This document shows, in pieces, positions 12,085 through 21,674 of a DNA stretch of 64,000 nt; the stretch's first letter is position 1; every line of letters starts with the position of its first letter. The position numbers and the translations under genes are program-made. Source of the DNA: Paraspadella gotoi (taxonomy: Eukaryota > Chaetognatha). The stretch spans positions 17,387,172-17,451,171 of the forward strand of contig CM119265.1 in assembly GCA_051294375.1 (NCBI GenBank). The letters are read 5' to 3'. Below the pieces are notes generated by a model that saw only the letters and a program-made list of their open reading frames with translations, was not told the origin of the DNA and did no database searches.

Positions 12085-12690
12085 AACCAAAGAAGCCAGT
12101 GGATTTTGGCCGCATCTGTTACCACAGATTCCGGCTCTGATTCACTTTGTCGGTTCGTCGGTCCGTCCCCGCAATCATGTCGTAAAGTCAATTTAATCAT
12201 GTCAGAACATCGAATTGTGATAAATTATGCCAAAAAATTAATGTCCGTCATTCCTTATGTCAGTCTGTCCGTCCGTCCCTCTGAGTGTATAGGGCGATTG
12301 ACTTCAAATTTTGTATATGGGTAGGAAAGTGTGTGATTGAGCTGGAATTCAAGTTTCGATGGAATCGTCGAAGTGGAAATGGGGGGGGGGAACCTGTTTT
12401 ACTAATTTATTATTCTTTTTTGATATATATGTAAATGTAAATACAAGCTGCATTAATTAATCAAATAATTAATTAATTGATCAATCCATCAATCAATTAA
12501 TTTATCAATTAATCAATCAATCAGTCAATTAATCGTCGGTCTTATTTTCGTCGTCGCAATCGTCGTCTTTGCTTTTGTAGTGTACAGTGACAAAAAGACC
12601 TAAAAACAAATGTTTGAGCAAATAAAGCCGGATATGACTAAATAATTATTTGGCATTGTGTGCTCAAACTTAATATCGGGAGATATTAAT
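12085..12690 (+). repeat. Dispersed repeat family R1, copy 2
   Basis: Repeats the R1 landmark order: CACTTTGTCGGTTCGTCGG, CATGTCAGAACATCGAATTG, TTTTGTATATGGGTAGGAAA, an AATTAATCAATCA simple repeat (12470-12535), a CGTCGTCGCAATCG block, and GGCATTGTGTGCTCAAAC at the end. A reverse partial copy (about 12900-13125) sits just downstream, so the two form a loose inverted pair. Confidence 0.6.
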
Positions 12691-13165
12691 ATTGTAAATC
12701 TTTTTTTCCGATTTTTTTGGACCTCTCGTTGTGGAGGGGTCTTAGAAAACACCACCAAATTACACCCCTTTTTTGTTTAATATGTTCGCCTTTTAAGAAT
12801 TACGCGGATTCTGACTGCCGCTTTTAATTTCTTCTTAAATACAAATTTCACCCTTGGCCTCGTCTCAAGATTGTCAGAATCGCGTCAAAAACTGGCCAAA
12901 TTAAATAGTTAATAGTTAAGCGTAATTTTTTTCCACCTAAACTTATTTCCACTTGGACGATTCCGTCGAAACTTTATTTCCAGCTTAATCACATGATTCT
13001 CAACCCACACACAAAATTTCAGGTCAATCGTCATATCTATACATTAGTATTCGGTGTTCAAAGCTAATGGTGGGATTTATGGGACGGACCGACAAAGTGA
13101 ATTAGAGAGCTGCTGTAAGCAGATCCGGCTAAAAATATGTCCTATCGATCTTCAATTCCGATTAA

Positions 13166-13857
13166 ATGGGGAAAATAGCGAAGCAAATTGAAGAATGCTG
13201 GGTAGAAGAAGACAAACTCGATCTTTTGAGACATAACAAACTTCAGATAACCGGAGATGATGTAGTTAAAATTTTTAATACATTTCCAATTGGAAGCAAA
13301 TTTCGTGTCGAAGCCGCTCACTTGGTTGGCCCGAAGTGCGCAGGTTAATTTTGTATTGTTTTAAGTTCTTAAGGTTATAAAGCTTAATTTTTCAAAAATA
13401 TATTTCACAAAAAGGAATAAAGTGCTCGGAGTTAGTGGAAATTCTGAATCAGTTTTTACCCAAAAACTGGGAATGGCAAGTTGAAGCGCTGCAAGAGTTC
13501 GCGAACAACATCGAGGATCCAAATAATCAGGATGAGATTGTTAATGCCATCCAATCGCAAAATGGTACAAGTTTTAACTAGGTTGATGTTACTTTTTACA
13601 AATTCGTTATAGGTATTCTGACTTTAGGTAAAGAGCAAGCTAAGCAAGTGTTGCGAATGGCAACTCGTCAAGCCGCAAAGGTGCCGTTTTATTTATTTTG
13701 AAATTTAAACAATGCCTGAACACAAAATATATTTTACTTTTTATGCCAACAGCCAACGGCGAAACAAGAAAAAACGGAAAGTTCGGATAAAGCTATAAAG
13801 AAAGAAAATTTTGGCAGATTGGGGAGCATAGAGAAAGACGCCTTTTTCGATTTTTAG
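13166..13857 (+). CDS. Small DUF4476-like protein
   Basis: Four-exon model 13166-13343, 13415-13564, 13613-13680 and 13753-13857. All junctions are GT-AG and phases match, giving 166 residues. The protein has two similar helical halves: one around IFNTFPIGSKFRVEAAHLV, the other around ILNQFLPKNWEWQVEALQEF. It then has a Lys-rich tail ending in DAFFDF. The pattern of short helices with KF/EAAxxL resembles the DUF4476 domain found in bilaterian and cnidarian proteins of unknown function; this assignment is from memory of the pattern and is tentative. Introns are very short (71, 48 and 72 nt). There is no signal peptide or membrane segment. Confidence 0.65.
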
Positions 13858-14133
13858 CTATTGACATTGATCAATGTTTAAAGTTCAAAATTAAAAGGGT
13901 AACTTTACTATTCGATGTCCGCAACCAACCTTAGCTACCAATGGTCGTTTATTTGTTAATCCGTTTAATTTTGTTTTCCCTCTAGTGTCGAGTCTCAGTT
14001 TGCGAAGTAATATACACTTTTTTGTGCATAATACAAATTTTATAATTAATAATATGTTTTAAATTTATTTTAATTGCTATTTTTATGTTTGAGGTATAAA
14101 ATGAATTGTTTGTTTATGTACAATGAGTTTTAT

Positions 14134-14316
14134 TAAGAAACATAAATTTCGGACATGTTTCGGCTTTAATGTAAGCCTTCATCAGCGAAAAAATGAATTA
14201 ATTTGTCAAACAAATATTTTCACAGACTTTCTCTTCAAACTTCAAAGTTTGTGAAAATATTTGTTTCACAAATTAATACGTTTTTGCGCTTAAAGAACCC
14301 GAAATTTGTTTCTTAA
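14134..14316 (-). mobile_element. Inverted-repeat insertion with hammerhead-like core
   Basis: The left side (TAAGAAACATAAATTTCGG onward) and right side (CCGAAATTTGTTTCTTA) are inverted copies, and the inner arms around ATTTGTTTGACAAATT also pair. On the minus strand, 14186 down to 14152 reads CTGATGA, a GGCTT/AAGCC stem-loop, GAAA and CATGTC. Flanking bases TTTCG and CGAAA can form helix I. This is the cleanest of the three cores, again with one extra A before helix II. I did not find a convincing target duplication here. Confidence 0.6.
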
Positions 14317-14439
14317 GAGGAAGGTTCATTCACCTTACATCAAGAAATAGTTATCAGTAATCACAAAAAAATCATTTTAATTTAATTTTTAATCAGTAAA
14401 AAACAAAATTGTCAAGTTGAATTGGTAAGCCCCTTTTTT

Positions 14440-14900
14440 AGACATTTTTTTTTCAATCTGGTTGTTAAAAAATGCTAGGTAAGAAGTTGAAACACGGAAA
14501 AGGGAAATTTAGAAGGGAGAATTAAACAATTAATCTTGTTACTCTGTTGGTTTTCCAGTCGTGAACAAAATCTTCAGTTAAATAGATGGTAAAGAAATTC
14601 GAGCTTCAATGAATTTGAAGAGTTGCAGCCTGAACAACTGCAATAATAATGATTTAAAAAATTGATTAGCAATCTTAAAAACATTTGTGAAAATGTAAGA
14701 GACCTTTTGATATCTGCATTCCAGTTAGGAAGAATTTAGGGTTAAAGTTTAAAAATGTTTCATTTTAAAGGATACAAGTTGAAATTTAAAAATGTCTATT
14801 ACATTTTTCTAATTTAGTAATAAAAAAATTATAAAAAATATCAGATGGATTGGCTTTTTCGTTTGACCTCCAACTCTTCAGATAGGTTTCTTTTATTTTC
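14440..14900 (+). repeat. Dispersed repeat family R4, copy 1
   Basis: Ordered blocks recur inverted at 61130-61690: TTACTCTGTTGGTTTTCCAG, GTTCATGACTGGAAAACC (inverse), AACTGAAGATTTTGTTCA (inverse), and the TCTATTACATTTTTCTAATT block. A partial relative is at 47540-47790. No coding potential beyond short chance ORFs. Confidence 0.6.
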
Positions 14901-15129
14901 TATTATAATTAAAATCGATATAAAATGGCGAAGAGTGCATCAAATTTTAAAAATGAGTACATTTTCGGAATCGCTAAGAGCTCAGCTTTTTGAATATTTT
15001 CAAGTTGATTTGAATGACCCTTTGTCTTAATAAAACTTGTTGTACGTCAACAAAAAATTCATTTATCACCTCAAACAAATAACGCAACGAAATAAAAAAA
15101 AAAAATTTAGATGTTATAATTTTTAAACG

Positions 15130-15215
15130 GTTAGGAATTGGGTTAAGGGTGGTTAGGGATTAGGGGTGGTTAGGGAATTGGTGTACTTAGGGATTAGGGG
15201 TAGTTAGGGATTGGG
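15130..15215 (+). repeat. Degenerate telomere-like TTAGGG tract
   Basis: Irregular repeats of GGTTAGGGATTAGGGG type over about 85 bp. The nearby GTCGGCGAA motif (about 15340) also accompanies the similar tracts at 57310 and 59857. That link suggests the tract is part of a dispersed repeat and not a simple remnant of a chromosome end. Confidence 0.7.
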
Positions 15216-16010
15216 CTATATTTCGAAAAAAATTTATAATTAAAAGTTTTTCTACCCTTTACAGTTTTGTTTTTTCGTAATTAAATTTTTATAGGTCGCT
15301 CATAAGAAGCGAAAAACAAATAACCGACCGCAAAATCCCTGTCGGCGAATGTAAAAATAAGCCAAATTAAAATAGCTAATGATAATAAGTAAGGATTATA
15401 ATACTAAGAAAAATAAGAAATTTATTCTGCAATTCTGAAATTGGTCTTTTGAGAAATAGTTTATTAGTTTGTTAAAATTGAAAAATTACTTGTTTTTCTA
15501 TCTATTACCTAGTAGAATCGTATGTTCTGATAGGGCTACATTTTAGGAAAAGTTTTATAGGGGCACCATTATATATTCAAGTATTAGTTAAAAGATTTTT
15601 TAAAAGTGATAATCAATATTTTATGTTTTTCTTTTATATATATTTATTATATTATATCATCGCAGGAAATGGACCAGTAGATGGATCGGATAGACCAAAT
15701 GGTTTGCCTCTCTTGGCTTTTCCGTCTTTTCTTCTGATGGACCAATCAGAGAGGAGGCTTCCCTCAGGAAACCGACGGCAGGGAAAGAGGAGAGGGAACT
15801 AGATCACTATCAACTTACCTTCAAGAACTTAACATCAAGTTCTATTTATTGTGTTTTACTGTCTGTTTATTCTGCATAATCTCCATCAATTATCGTTATC
15901 TCCTCGTGTGTTTAATGTTAATAAAACTTCTCTAATTTCTCCTAAATAAACCACGCCTTTTTCCTTCAATGATATTTTATTACGAATAAGGCTATCAGTT
16001 TGGAATCTAT

Positions 16011-17403
16011 TAGACGAGAATCTCGCTTAAAAAAAAATTCAACATTTTTCTATAGAGATTTCCGTTAAAATCTGACTACCCAAATTGCAAACGAGATTGC
16101 CAGAAATTCGGGTAAAAAACAGTTGTTAAAACACACGATTCCGATAGCGTTATATCTTAAGAGCTAGCCAAATTCGTCTTATGGCATTTGATAAAGGATT
16201 TAATATCAAACAAGCCAGGGGAAATGCACTAGTCATCTCCGGAGAATTTTCAAACCTTGTTTTTACTATAGAAATAAAAGGGAAATTTTGCTTTTCAAAA
16301 ATTGTAAACGGGGCTAGGGTATGTTAACATTATAAATATTACTTCAAATTTTGAGATTTAGAAAGCCTCTTGTCTCAAGAGCTTGCCAAATTTTTCTTTT
16401 CATTATTGACAAACTCTTCATAGTAAACCAACGTTGTAAAGTCCATTGGTCTGGTTTGACAACATGAAATTTTTATTTAATAAGAAATTAAAAGGAAGGT
16501 TGAGAGAAAAAACTGATTTTTCCTGATATCTCTTTAAGGAACAAAGATACAGGGATGGCAATAGTACCAAATGAAGCCATAATCATTGGGCACATACAAG
16601 TTACAATATTAAAATTATTTTTGCTGAAACCTCTTTACAGGGTGTGTGTCAAACTAAGTCAAAATTATAATGAATTTTAAAACTAATGAAACCCCATAAA
16701 AATAAATGAAAATTAAATTCTTTTTAGTGATTCTGAAAGAAAAAAGGCTAAATTGTACTATAGTAAACTTTAAAGTTTTTTGGATAAAGAAAATATAATT
16801 TTTTTTTTCACTTAAATATTTGCTTGACTGATATTACAAGCATGCTTACAAAATTCTAACAAATATTATTCACCCCATCATAGCCTAACTATTTATCTTT
16901 CTTTTCCACCAGCAAAAAGTAAACATTATTTTATGTTAGAGAACAGGGATGTTTACTGAAATGAGCTGGAAGACGTTCAACTACTTCACTTTAATGTCAT
17001 TTTTCAATAATAAAATAGGCGAATCTTTTAATTATTTAACTCTCACAGGCTTTACAAGACATTTTACTTTCATAATATCCCAAAGTTAATGTAATTCATT
17101 ATATTTTTTTACCCAGAAATCATAAAATAACAGAAAGTTGTGGATTCCCTTCGCTCATTTAAGAAAAAAAATTAACTAGCGGAATTATAAGTTTGTAAGA
17201 GGAAGTCAGAATCGGCGAAAATCTTAAAAGGCGAGAATGTTGAAAAAAAGGGGTGGAATTTTGATGGGTTTCCTAAGATTTCTCCACAATGTGAGGTCTG
17301 ATTAAAGCGAAACTTGTGATTTACAATATTCCCGTCATTCCACATCTATCGATATAAAATATAAAAAAAAGTCACTGGCTTCTTTTTCTATAGCGGCTTC
17401 CTA
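16011..17403. mobile_element. 1.39 kb non-coding element with 7-bp target duplication, copy 1
   Basis: The element runs from TAGACGAGAATCTCGC to GCGGCTTCCTA and is flanked by AATCTAT at 16004-16010 and 17404-17410. A second copy of almost the same length at 51262-52653 has its own 7-bp duplication (GGTAAAC), which fixes both ends. No ORF longer than about 70 codons is present and the ends share only TAG/CTA as an inverted repeat. It is therefore a non-autonomous element of unclear class. The two copies differ only sparsely by eye, so it moved recently. Confidence 0.85.
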
Positions 17404-17523
17404 AATCTATACCCTCATGGATTTCGGCCCTTTAATACCAATATCTAGGTATAGCCATACTACCATAGGCGAGACATCATTAAATGCTGTTATGGTGGAC
17501 TAAAATCCACCAACCGTTCATCA

Positions 17524-17770
17524 GCGGCCATTGGTGCAGGAGGCAAGTCATTCGCCTCCCAACCCAAAGGTCCGGGGTTCTAGCCCGGTGGTTGCCTAGC
17601 AGTTAAGAGGGACGGGGCGCTTAACCCGCCTGTAACACGGTGTTACAGCCTGATCCGAAGCTCAGGGACTGCTTAATTTGAGTGCTTATATTGAACGGTT
17701 TTGTCACTAACAGATAACAATAATTACTGTCTCTTCATTGGTGAGCCTGACGTGAAACTAAGCGAATTTT
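17524..17770 (+). mobile_element. tRNA-derived SINE
   Basis: 17524-17530 (GCGGCCA) can pair with TGGTTGC about 17589-17595 as a seven-base acceptor stem with two G-U pairs. Between them are an A-box-like TGGTGCAGGAGG, an arm GAGGC/GCCTC, and a perfect T arm CCGGG-GTTCTAG-CCCGG that includes a B-box. The sequence then runs on into a non-tRNA body (GACGGGGCGCTTAACCCG and beyond). A pol III promoter head followed by an unrelated tail is the signature of a SINE. The D arm does not fold well, so a functional tRNA is unlikely. Confidence 0.65.
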
Positions 17771-17954
17771 TATGGCTACTTAAACCGCCAATTTACGATT
17801 GATAAATAAAATTATTGATCAATCACTCGATCAATCAAATCATAAATCAATTGTATTTTAGAAGGTTGCTTATCTTTTAGTCGGGATCACCAATGTAGAA
17901 AACGAAAATAAAGGGAGGGAAAAAGGTGAAGAATTGTGACGATGTAAGTGCTGT

Positions 17955-18262
17955 CCAGCTTCTCTTTATCTCTCTCTCTCTTTTTTTCTCTTTTTCTTTA
18001 AATTATATGTCGCTTTCTCTCTTTTTTTCTCCGTCGCTGCCTCTTCTGATTCATTTAAAAAAAACTAATTAAGCTCTGCAGCGACTGGACCTTTAATTAT
18101 ATGTCGCTCTCTTTCTCTCTCTCTCTTGCTCTGTCTCTCTTTTGCTCTCTCTCTTTCTCTTTTGCTCTCTTTCTCTTTTGCTCTCTCTCTCTCTCTTTTG
18201 CTCTCTTTCTTTCTCTTTTTTGCTCTCTTTTTCTCTCTTTTTTGCTCTCTCTCTCACACACT
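17955..18262 (+). repeat. CT-rich pyrimidine tract
   Basis: Long run of CTCTCT and CTCTTTTG units on the plus strand, interrupted by a short non-repeat stretch (about 18035-18095). The strong strand asymmetry could allow triplex formation. The serine/leucine ORF across it is a composition artefact. Confidence 0.85.
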
Positions 18263-18311
18263 CATACACGCATGTTTTATATACGATGAATGATTCATCG
18301 CGTCAATGAAT

Positions 18312-18492
18312 TACTATTATCGCATTAATCTTTTGGTTATGATCGCATTAATCTTTTGGTTATCATTGCATCAATATTTGGTTATCATCGTATCAATATT
18401 TGGTTTTCATCGCATCAATAATTGGTTATCATCGTATCAATAATTGGTTATCATCCCATCAATAATTGGTTATCATCGCATCAATAAATTAC
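18312..18492 (+). repeat. Minisatellite, about 21-bp unit
   Basis: About eight head-to-tail units of the form ATCGCATCAATAATTGGTTA, drifting gradually from TTAATCTTTTGG to TCAATAATTGG along the array. Units are contiguous with no unique spacers, so this is not a CRISPR array. Confidence 0.85.
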
Positions 18493-18795
18493 TATTACAT
18501 CAATCAATCAATTACTATTATGTAAATCAATCATTAACTTTTTTTGATAGTAACGTCTCCAAGATCACTATACTTTTAAGATTTTTTTAAATTTTGTTTT
18601 TTTGCTTATCGGTCATCAAGAGTCATCATATTCGGCTAATCTTAAAAAGGCTTTTCGTGTCTTTTTTAACGTTGGGGAAAAGTGTTTGCTACTGTATACA
18701 AAAATTGTCTCAGTTTTGGTTTGTCGAATTGGAAGTTTCTTAAGAAAAATCGTCAGACCCAGCTTTATGTAAGTTCCTTCTCTTAAATTCCCCAG

Positions 18796-19519
18796 ATGTC
18801 CGAGTCGACGACTCCCATGTCCTCCCCTTCTCCGGTAACCACAACTTCGACAGCTGCGAGGTCGACTTCGTCACCTAGCGGCAGCTCGACGCTGGCATCG
18901 ACCGCCGAATCAACTTACCAAGAGTTAGTTAATCATCCTTCGATCCCGTTGCCTGTTGCTGACGACGCCACTGAGGCGGAGGGGGAGGAGACCTACTACC
19001 CCTACTACCCCGAACAGAGACGCCACGGTTCTCGATGGTTAGCGAAGGAGCTGAGGTGCTTGCTCTACGGATTCGGAGACGACGAAAATCCCTATACGGG
19101 TAATGGTCTGAGGTCTTTGAAATTCTATAATTTGTTACTATTAGGTTATAATAATAATAATAATAATAATAATTATATAATATAGATACCAATACCAATA
19201 GCCGATATCAAAATGAAATAGATGAACTGCTTGGGGAAATATAACTTTTAAAAAAATAATTTATTTTCTGCTTGTCCTCACTCACTTGACCTTTTTTTGC
19301 GCAGAAACCGTTGACCTTTTGGAGGATTTATTGATCGAGTTCATCACTGAAACGACTCATCGTTGCATGGATATTGGCCGCACAGGTCGAGTTCAGGTTG
19401 AAGACATCATCTTTCTCGTTCGGAAGGATCCTAAGAAGTACTCTCGAGTGAAGGAACTTCTCACCATGAACGAGGAATTGAAAAAAGCGAGAAAAGCTTT
19501 CGACGAACAAAAATATTGA
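18796..19519 (+). CDS. TAF13: TFIID subunit TAF13
   Basis: TAF13 pairs with TAF11 through its histone fold in TFIID and takes part in TBP loading at RNA polymerase II promoters. Exons 18796-19099 and 19305-19519 encode 172 residues. The N-terminal 70 or so are Ser/Thr-rich and unconserved. Then come KELRCLLYGFGDDENPYT, ETVDLLEDLLIEFITE, GRVQVEDIIFLVRKDPKKY and LLTMNEELKKARKAFDE, nearly identical to the vertebrate protein (124 residues). The ATG follows directly after a pyrimidine-AG site (CCCCAG at 18790-18795). The intron holds an (AAT)n microsatellite. The stop codon lies only 19 nt before the next gene's ATG. Confidence 0.96.
19149..19178 (+). repeat. (AAT)n microsatellite in TAF13 intron
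   Basis: About nine uninterrupted AAT units within the TAF13 intron. Probably length-polymorphic; no role suggested. Confidence 0.85.
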
Positions 19520-19538
19520 CCACGTACTGTAAAACGAA

Positions 19539-21512
19539 ATGGAGACGAGCATTATTGAAGAAACCGATAGCATCAACTGCGGCAAATGCTGTCAGACATT
19601 CGTTTCTTTTGACTCTTTTAAAAATCATAAATTAAGTGGATGCAATTTCGGAAGAAAGTCCTTAGATCTGGAACCAAACTTTTCCTCGAACCCATCTAGT
19701 TCCAATTCTATTATTTCGCAAGAAATCGATAAATTTTCCACGGTGACTTCAGAACGGAGAGGCCCGGATCAACGAACTATGATTATTATAGACAATTTAA
19801 ATTATAACTTCACCGATAATTCAACGGAACAATCACAACTGTATTTTCTTAATCCCGTCGATCACACAACCTTGTCATCGTTTTTCGGCGCAACGGCAAT
19901 GGAAATTTTAGTCGACCCTCAGCAAACAAATTCGTCGACAAGCACAGGCGATCACGTACAACAACAGTCACCCCATCTCTCTTCATTTATGGATACTAAC
20001 GGAATTTTAATGTCTGCCGATTCAGAGCCGCGTTCTAACGTTTCGAAAACCGGCAGCAATTTAGAAGGTGACGTCGAACCAGGCTCTGATTTTTCAGAGC
20101 GAATTCAAAATGAGGAGGAAAAAATCAAGCCGGCTAAAAAGCGTAACAAGGTGATGCGGATTCTTCCGGCCAAGGTCCCTCTAAATCTAGCCTCTAAAAA
20201 ATCGTGGACTAGAGAAGGCTCCACGGTGACTCAGACTCAGACCTATCGTGTTTTTAAATTAAGTTGTGTATATTGCGAAAAGCGATTTTGTAAGAAGTTT
20301 GACTTGGACGCACACCTAAGGATTCACACCGGCGAAAAGCCTTTCCGCTGCAGCGTGTGTCGAAAAGGTTTCGCTCAGAAGAGTAACGTGAAAAAGCACC
20401 TTTCTTCCCACAAGGTCTGGCCGAACGGCCGGTCTTCTCTCCCTCATAATCTCTTTGCTGACACGAGCGGTCAATCTTTGGTAGACGTGATCACTTCCTA
20501 TTTTTGCCAGTATTGCGATGAAAGGTTTTCCAAATGGCCCAAGCTGTCGTCGCATTTAGCGATAAAGCACAAAGACGAACAAGTTTTCAAGTGCAGAGTC
20601 GTTCAGTGCAACGATACTTTCAAAAAACTGGAAGATTTTTTAAACCATCTTAAGGAACACGACCCCGACGAATTGAAGTTTCGCTGCGATAAATGCGATT
20701 TAATGCTGGATTCCTTACATGAAATGAAAATACACCGGCGTCAACATAATATTATCCCATCATCTGAAGAATCTTTGAATACAAAATTTTCTTGCGCAAA
20801 ATGTAAACAAAAGTTTTCGTCGGCAAAGTCATTAAAGGAACATGCAGAATCCTCTTCTCATGTTATTCCTTGCAACGGTTGTTCGGATAAGTTTTTCATC
20901 TCAGAAGTATGTCTGAGGAAGCACCTCCGGGAGCAGCACGCAGTCGTCAAGCATACATGCGATTTTTGCGGGAAGAGCTTTAAGTCAAAATCAATCCTGG
21001 CGTCACATTACAAGACTCATGGACCTTCGGTCTACGAATGCGAGGATCAAAGTTGTAAGAAGACATTTAAAAGAAAAGATCAATTGAGTCGGCATAGATT
21101 AACGCATCAACGACGCAGATTTCATTGCCCACACTCTAGCATCTGCTCTCGAAATTTCGCGCGACGGGATCAACTCGCTTACCACCTTAAGACTCATGGC
21201 AGTTTACGCCCTTGGAAGTGTCGGATTTGCGGAAAGGGATTCCTGAGCAAAAGCCACTTAAACGAACACGAATCGACCCATAAAGGTAGCAGAAAATTCA
21301 AGTGTTCCGCCTGCGATCGAAACTTTTTAAGACGCAGTCAGTTGGAAAATCACCTATGTGTCCCCGACGTCGGATCGGTAAATCTTCGACGTGATCGGAA
21401 AGCTCGAATTAAAGCGCCCGAAGAGACGCAGAGCGGAAGGCTAAAAGCGTCGGTGATTTTGCGGAGCGGGAGAAAAACGAGACCCACGAAGAGGATAAGC
21501 GATTTACTATAG
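19539..21512 (+). CDS. ZNF341: C2H2 zinc-finger transcription factor, ZNF341 orthologue
   Basis: Intronless 657-codon frame. In mammals ZNF341 is a nuclear activator of STAT3 and STAT1 promoters. An isolated N-terminal finger (CGKCCQTFVSFDSFKNHKLSGC, reported in two parts: CGKCCQTF then HKLSGC) sits near residue 14. A disordered region follows, then a cluster of about ten fingers from residue 240 to 605. Fingers 1-2 carry FDLDAHLRIHTGEKPF and FAQKSNVKKHLSSHKVW, and later the pattern CRVVQCNDTF..LEDFLNHLKEH, matching the human order and unusual linker lengths. The C-terminal tail is basic. The start is only 19 nt after the TAF13 stop and in another frame, leaving no room for separate termination and promoter regions. 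Confidence 0.88.
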   Translation: METSIIEETDSINCGKCCQTFVSFDSFKNHKLSGCNFGRKSLDLEPNFSSNPSSSNSIISQEIDKFSTVTSERRGPDQRTMIIIDNLNYNFTDNSTEQSQLYFLNPVDHTTLSSFFGATAMEILVDPQQTNSSTSTGDHVQQQSPHLSSFMDTNGILMSADSEPRSNVSKTGSNLEGDVEPGSDFSERIQNEEEKIKPAKKRNKVMRILPAKVPLNLASKKSWTREGSTVTQTQTYRVFKLSCVYCEKRFCKKFDLDAHLRIHTGEKPFRCSVCRKGFAQKSNVKKHLSSHKVWPNGRSSLPHNLFADTSGQSLVDVITSYFCQYCDERFSKWPKLSSHLAIKHKDEQVFKCRVVQCNDTFKKLEDFLNHLKEHDPDELKFRCDKCDLMLDSLHEMKIHRRQHNIIPSSEESLNTKFSCAKCKQKFSSAKSLKEHAESSSHVIPCNGCSDKFFISEVCLRKHLREQHAVVKHTCDFCGKSFKSKSILASHYKTHGPSVYECEDQSCKKTFKRKDQLSRHRLTHQRRRFHCPHSSICSRNFARRDQLAYHLKTHGSLRPWKCRICGKGFLSKSHLNEHESTHKGSRKFKCSACDRNFLRRSQLENHLCVPDVGSVNLRRDRKARIKAPEETQSGRLKASVILRSGRKTRPTKRISDLL

Positions 21513-21674
21513 ATTTTGACGACTTTTTCGAGGGTTAGCTTCGTGATTAAGATAAAATTATTAATTCTTCACTCAACAGTGCTGCGGCAGATAGTTAAAT
21601 CATCGACCTAGCCAGTCTTGATTTGTTGTACGATTTTGTAATTTTTTAGGCGGACTGAGACATTTCTGTCAACA

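Larger units (their letters stand above)
8130..13165. other. Five-kilobase gene-free repeat field
   Basis: No exon with a conserved product is visible on either strand. The stretch is AT-rich and holds two plus-strand copies of family R1 (about 8310-9060 and 12085-12690), a partial reverse R1 copy (12900-13125), a copy of R2 (about 10690-11215) and a short tandem repeat at 8755-8845. The interval 9060-10690 has no structure I can name. Confidence 0.6.
13858..18795. other. Five-kilobase gene-free repeat field
   Basis: No conserved coding exon was found. In order it holds a hammerhead-like inverted-repeat insertion (14134-14316), an R4 copy (14440-14900), TTAGGG-like tracts (15130-15215), unassigned sequence with a short GC-richer island (15660-15800), a 1.39 kb element (16011-17403), a tRNA-derived SINE (17524-17770), a pyrimidine tract (17955-18262) and a minisatellite (18312-18492). 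Confidence 0.6.

Noticed and set aside
17524-17596. Functional tRNA gene
   Set aside because: The D arm does not fold and the sequence runs into a SINE-like body.
18101-18289. Ser/Leu-rich plus-strand ORF
   Set aside because: Product of the CT tract.
18312-18492. Regularly repeated units suggestive of a CRISPR array
   Set aside because: Units are contiguous, have no spacers, drift gradually, and the DNA is eukaryotic.
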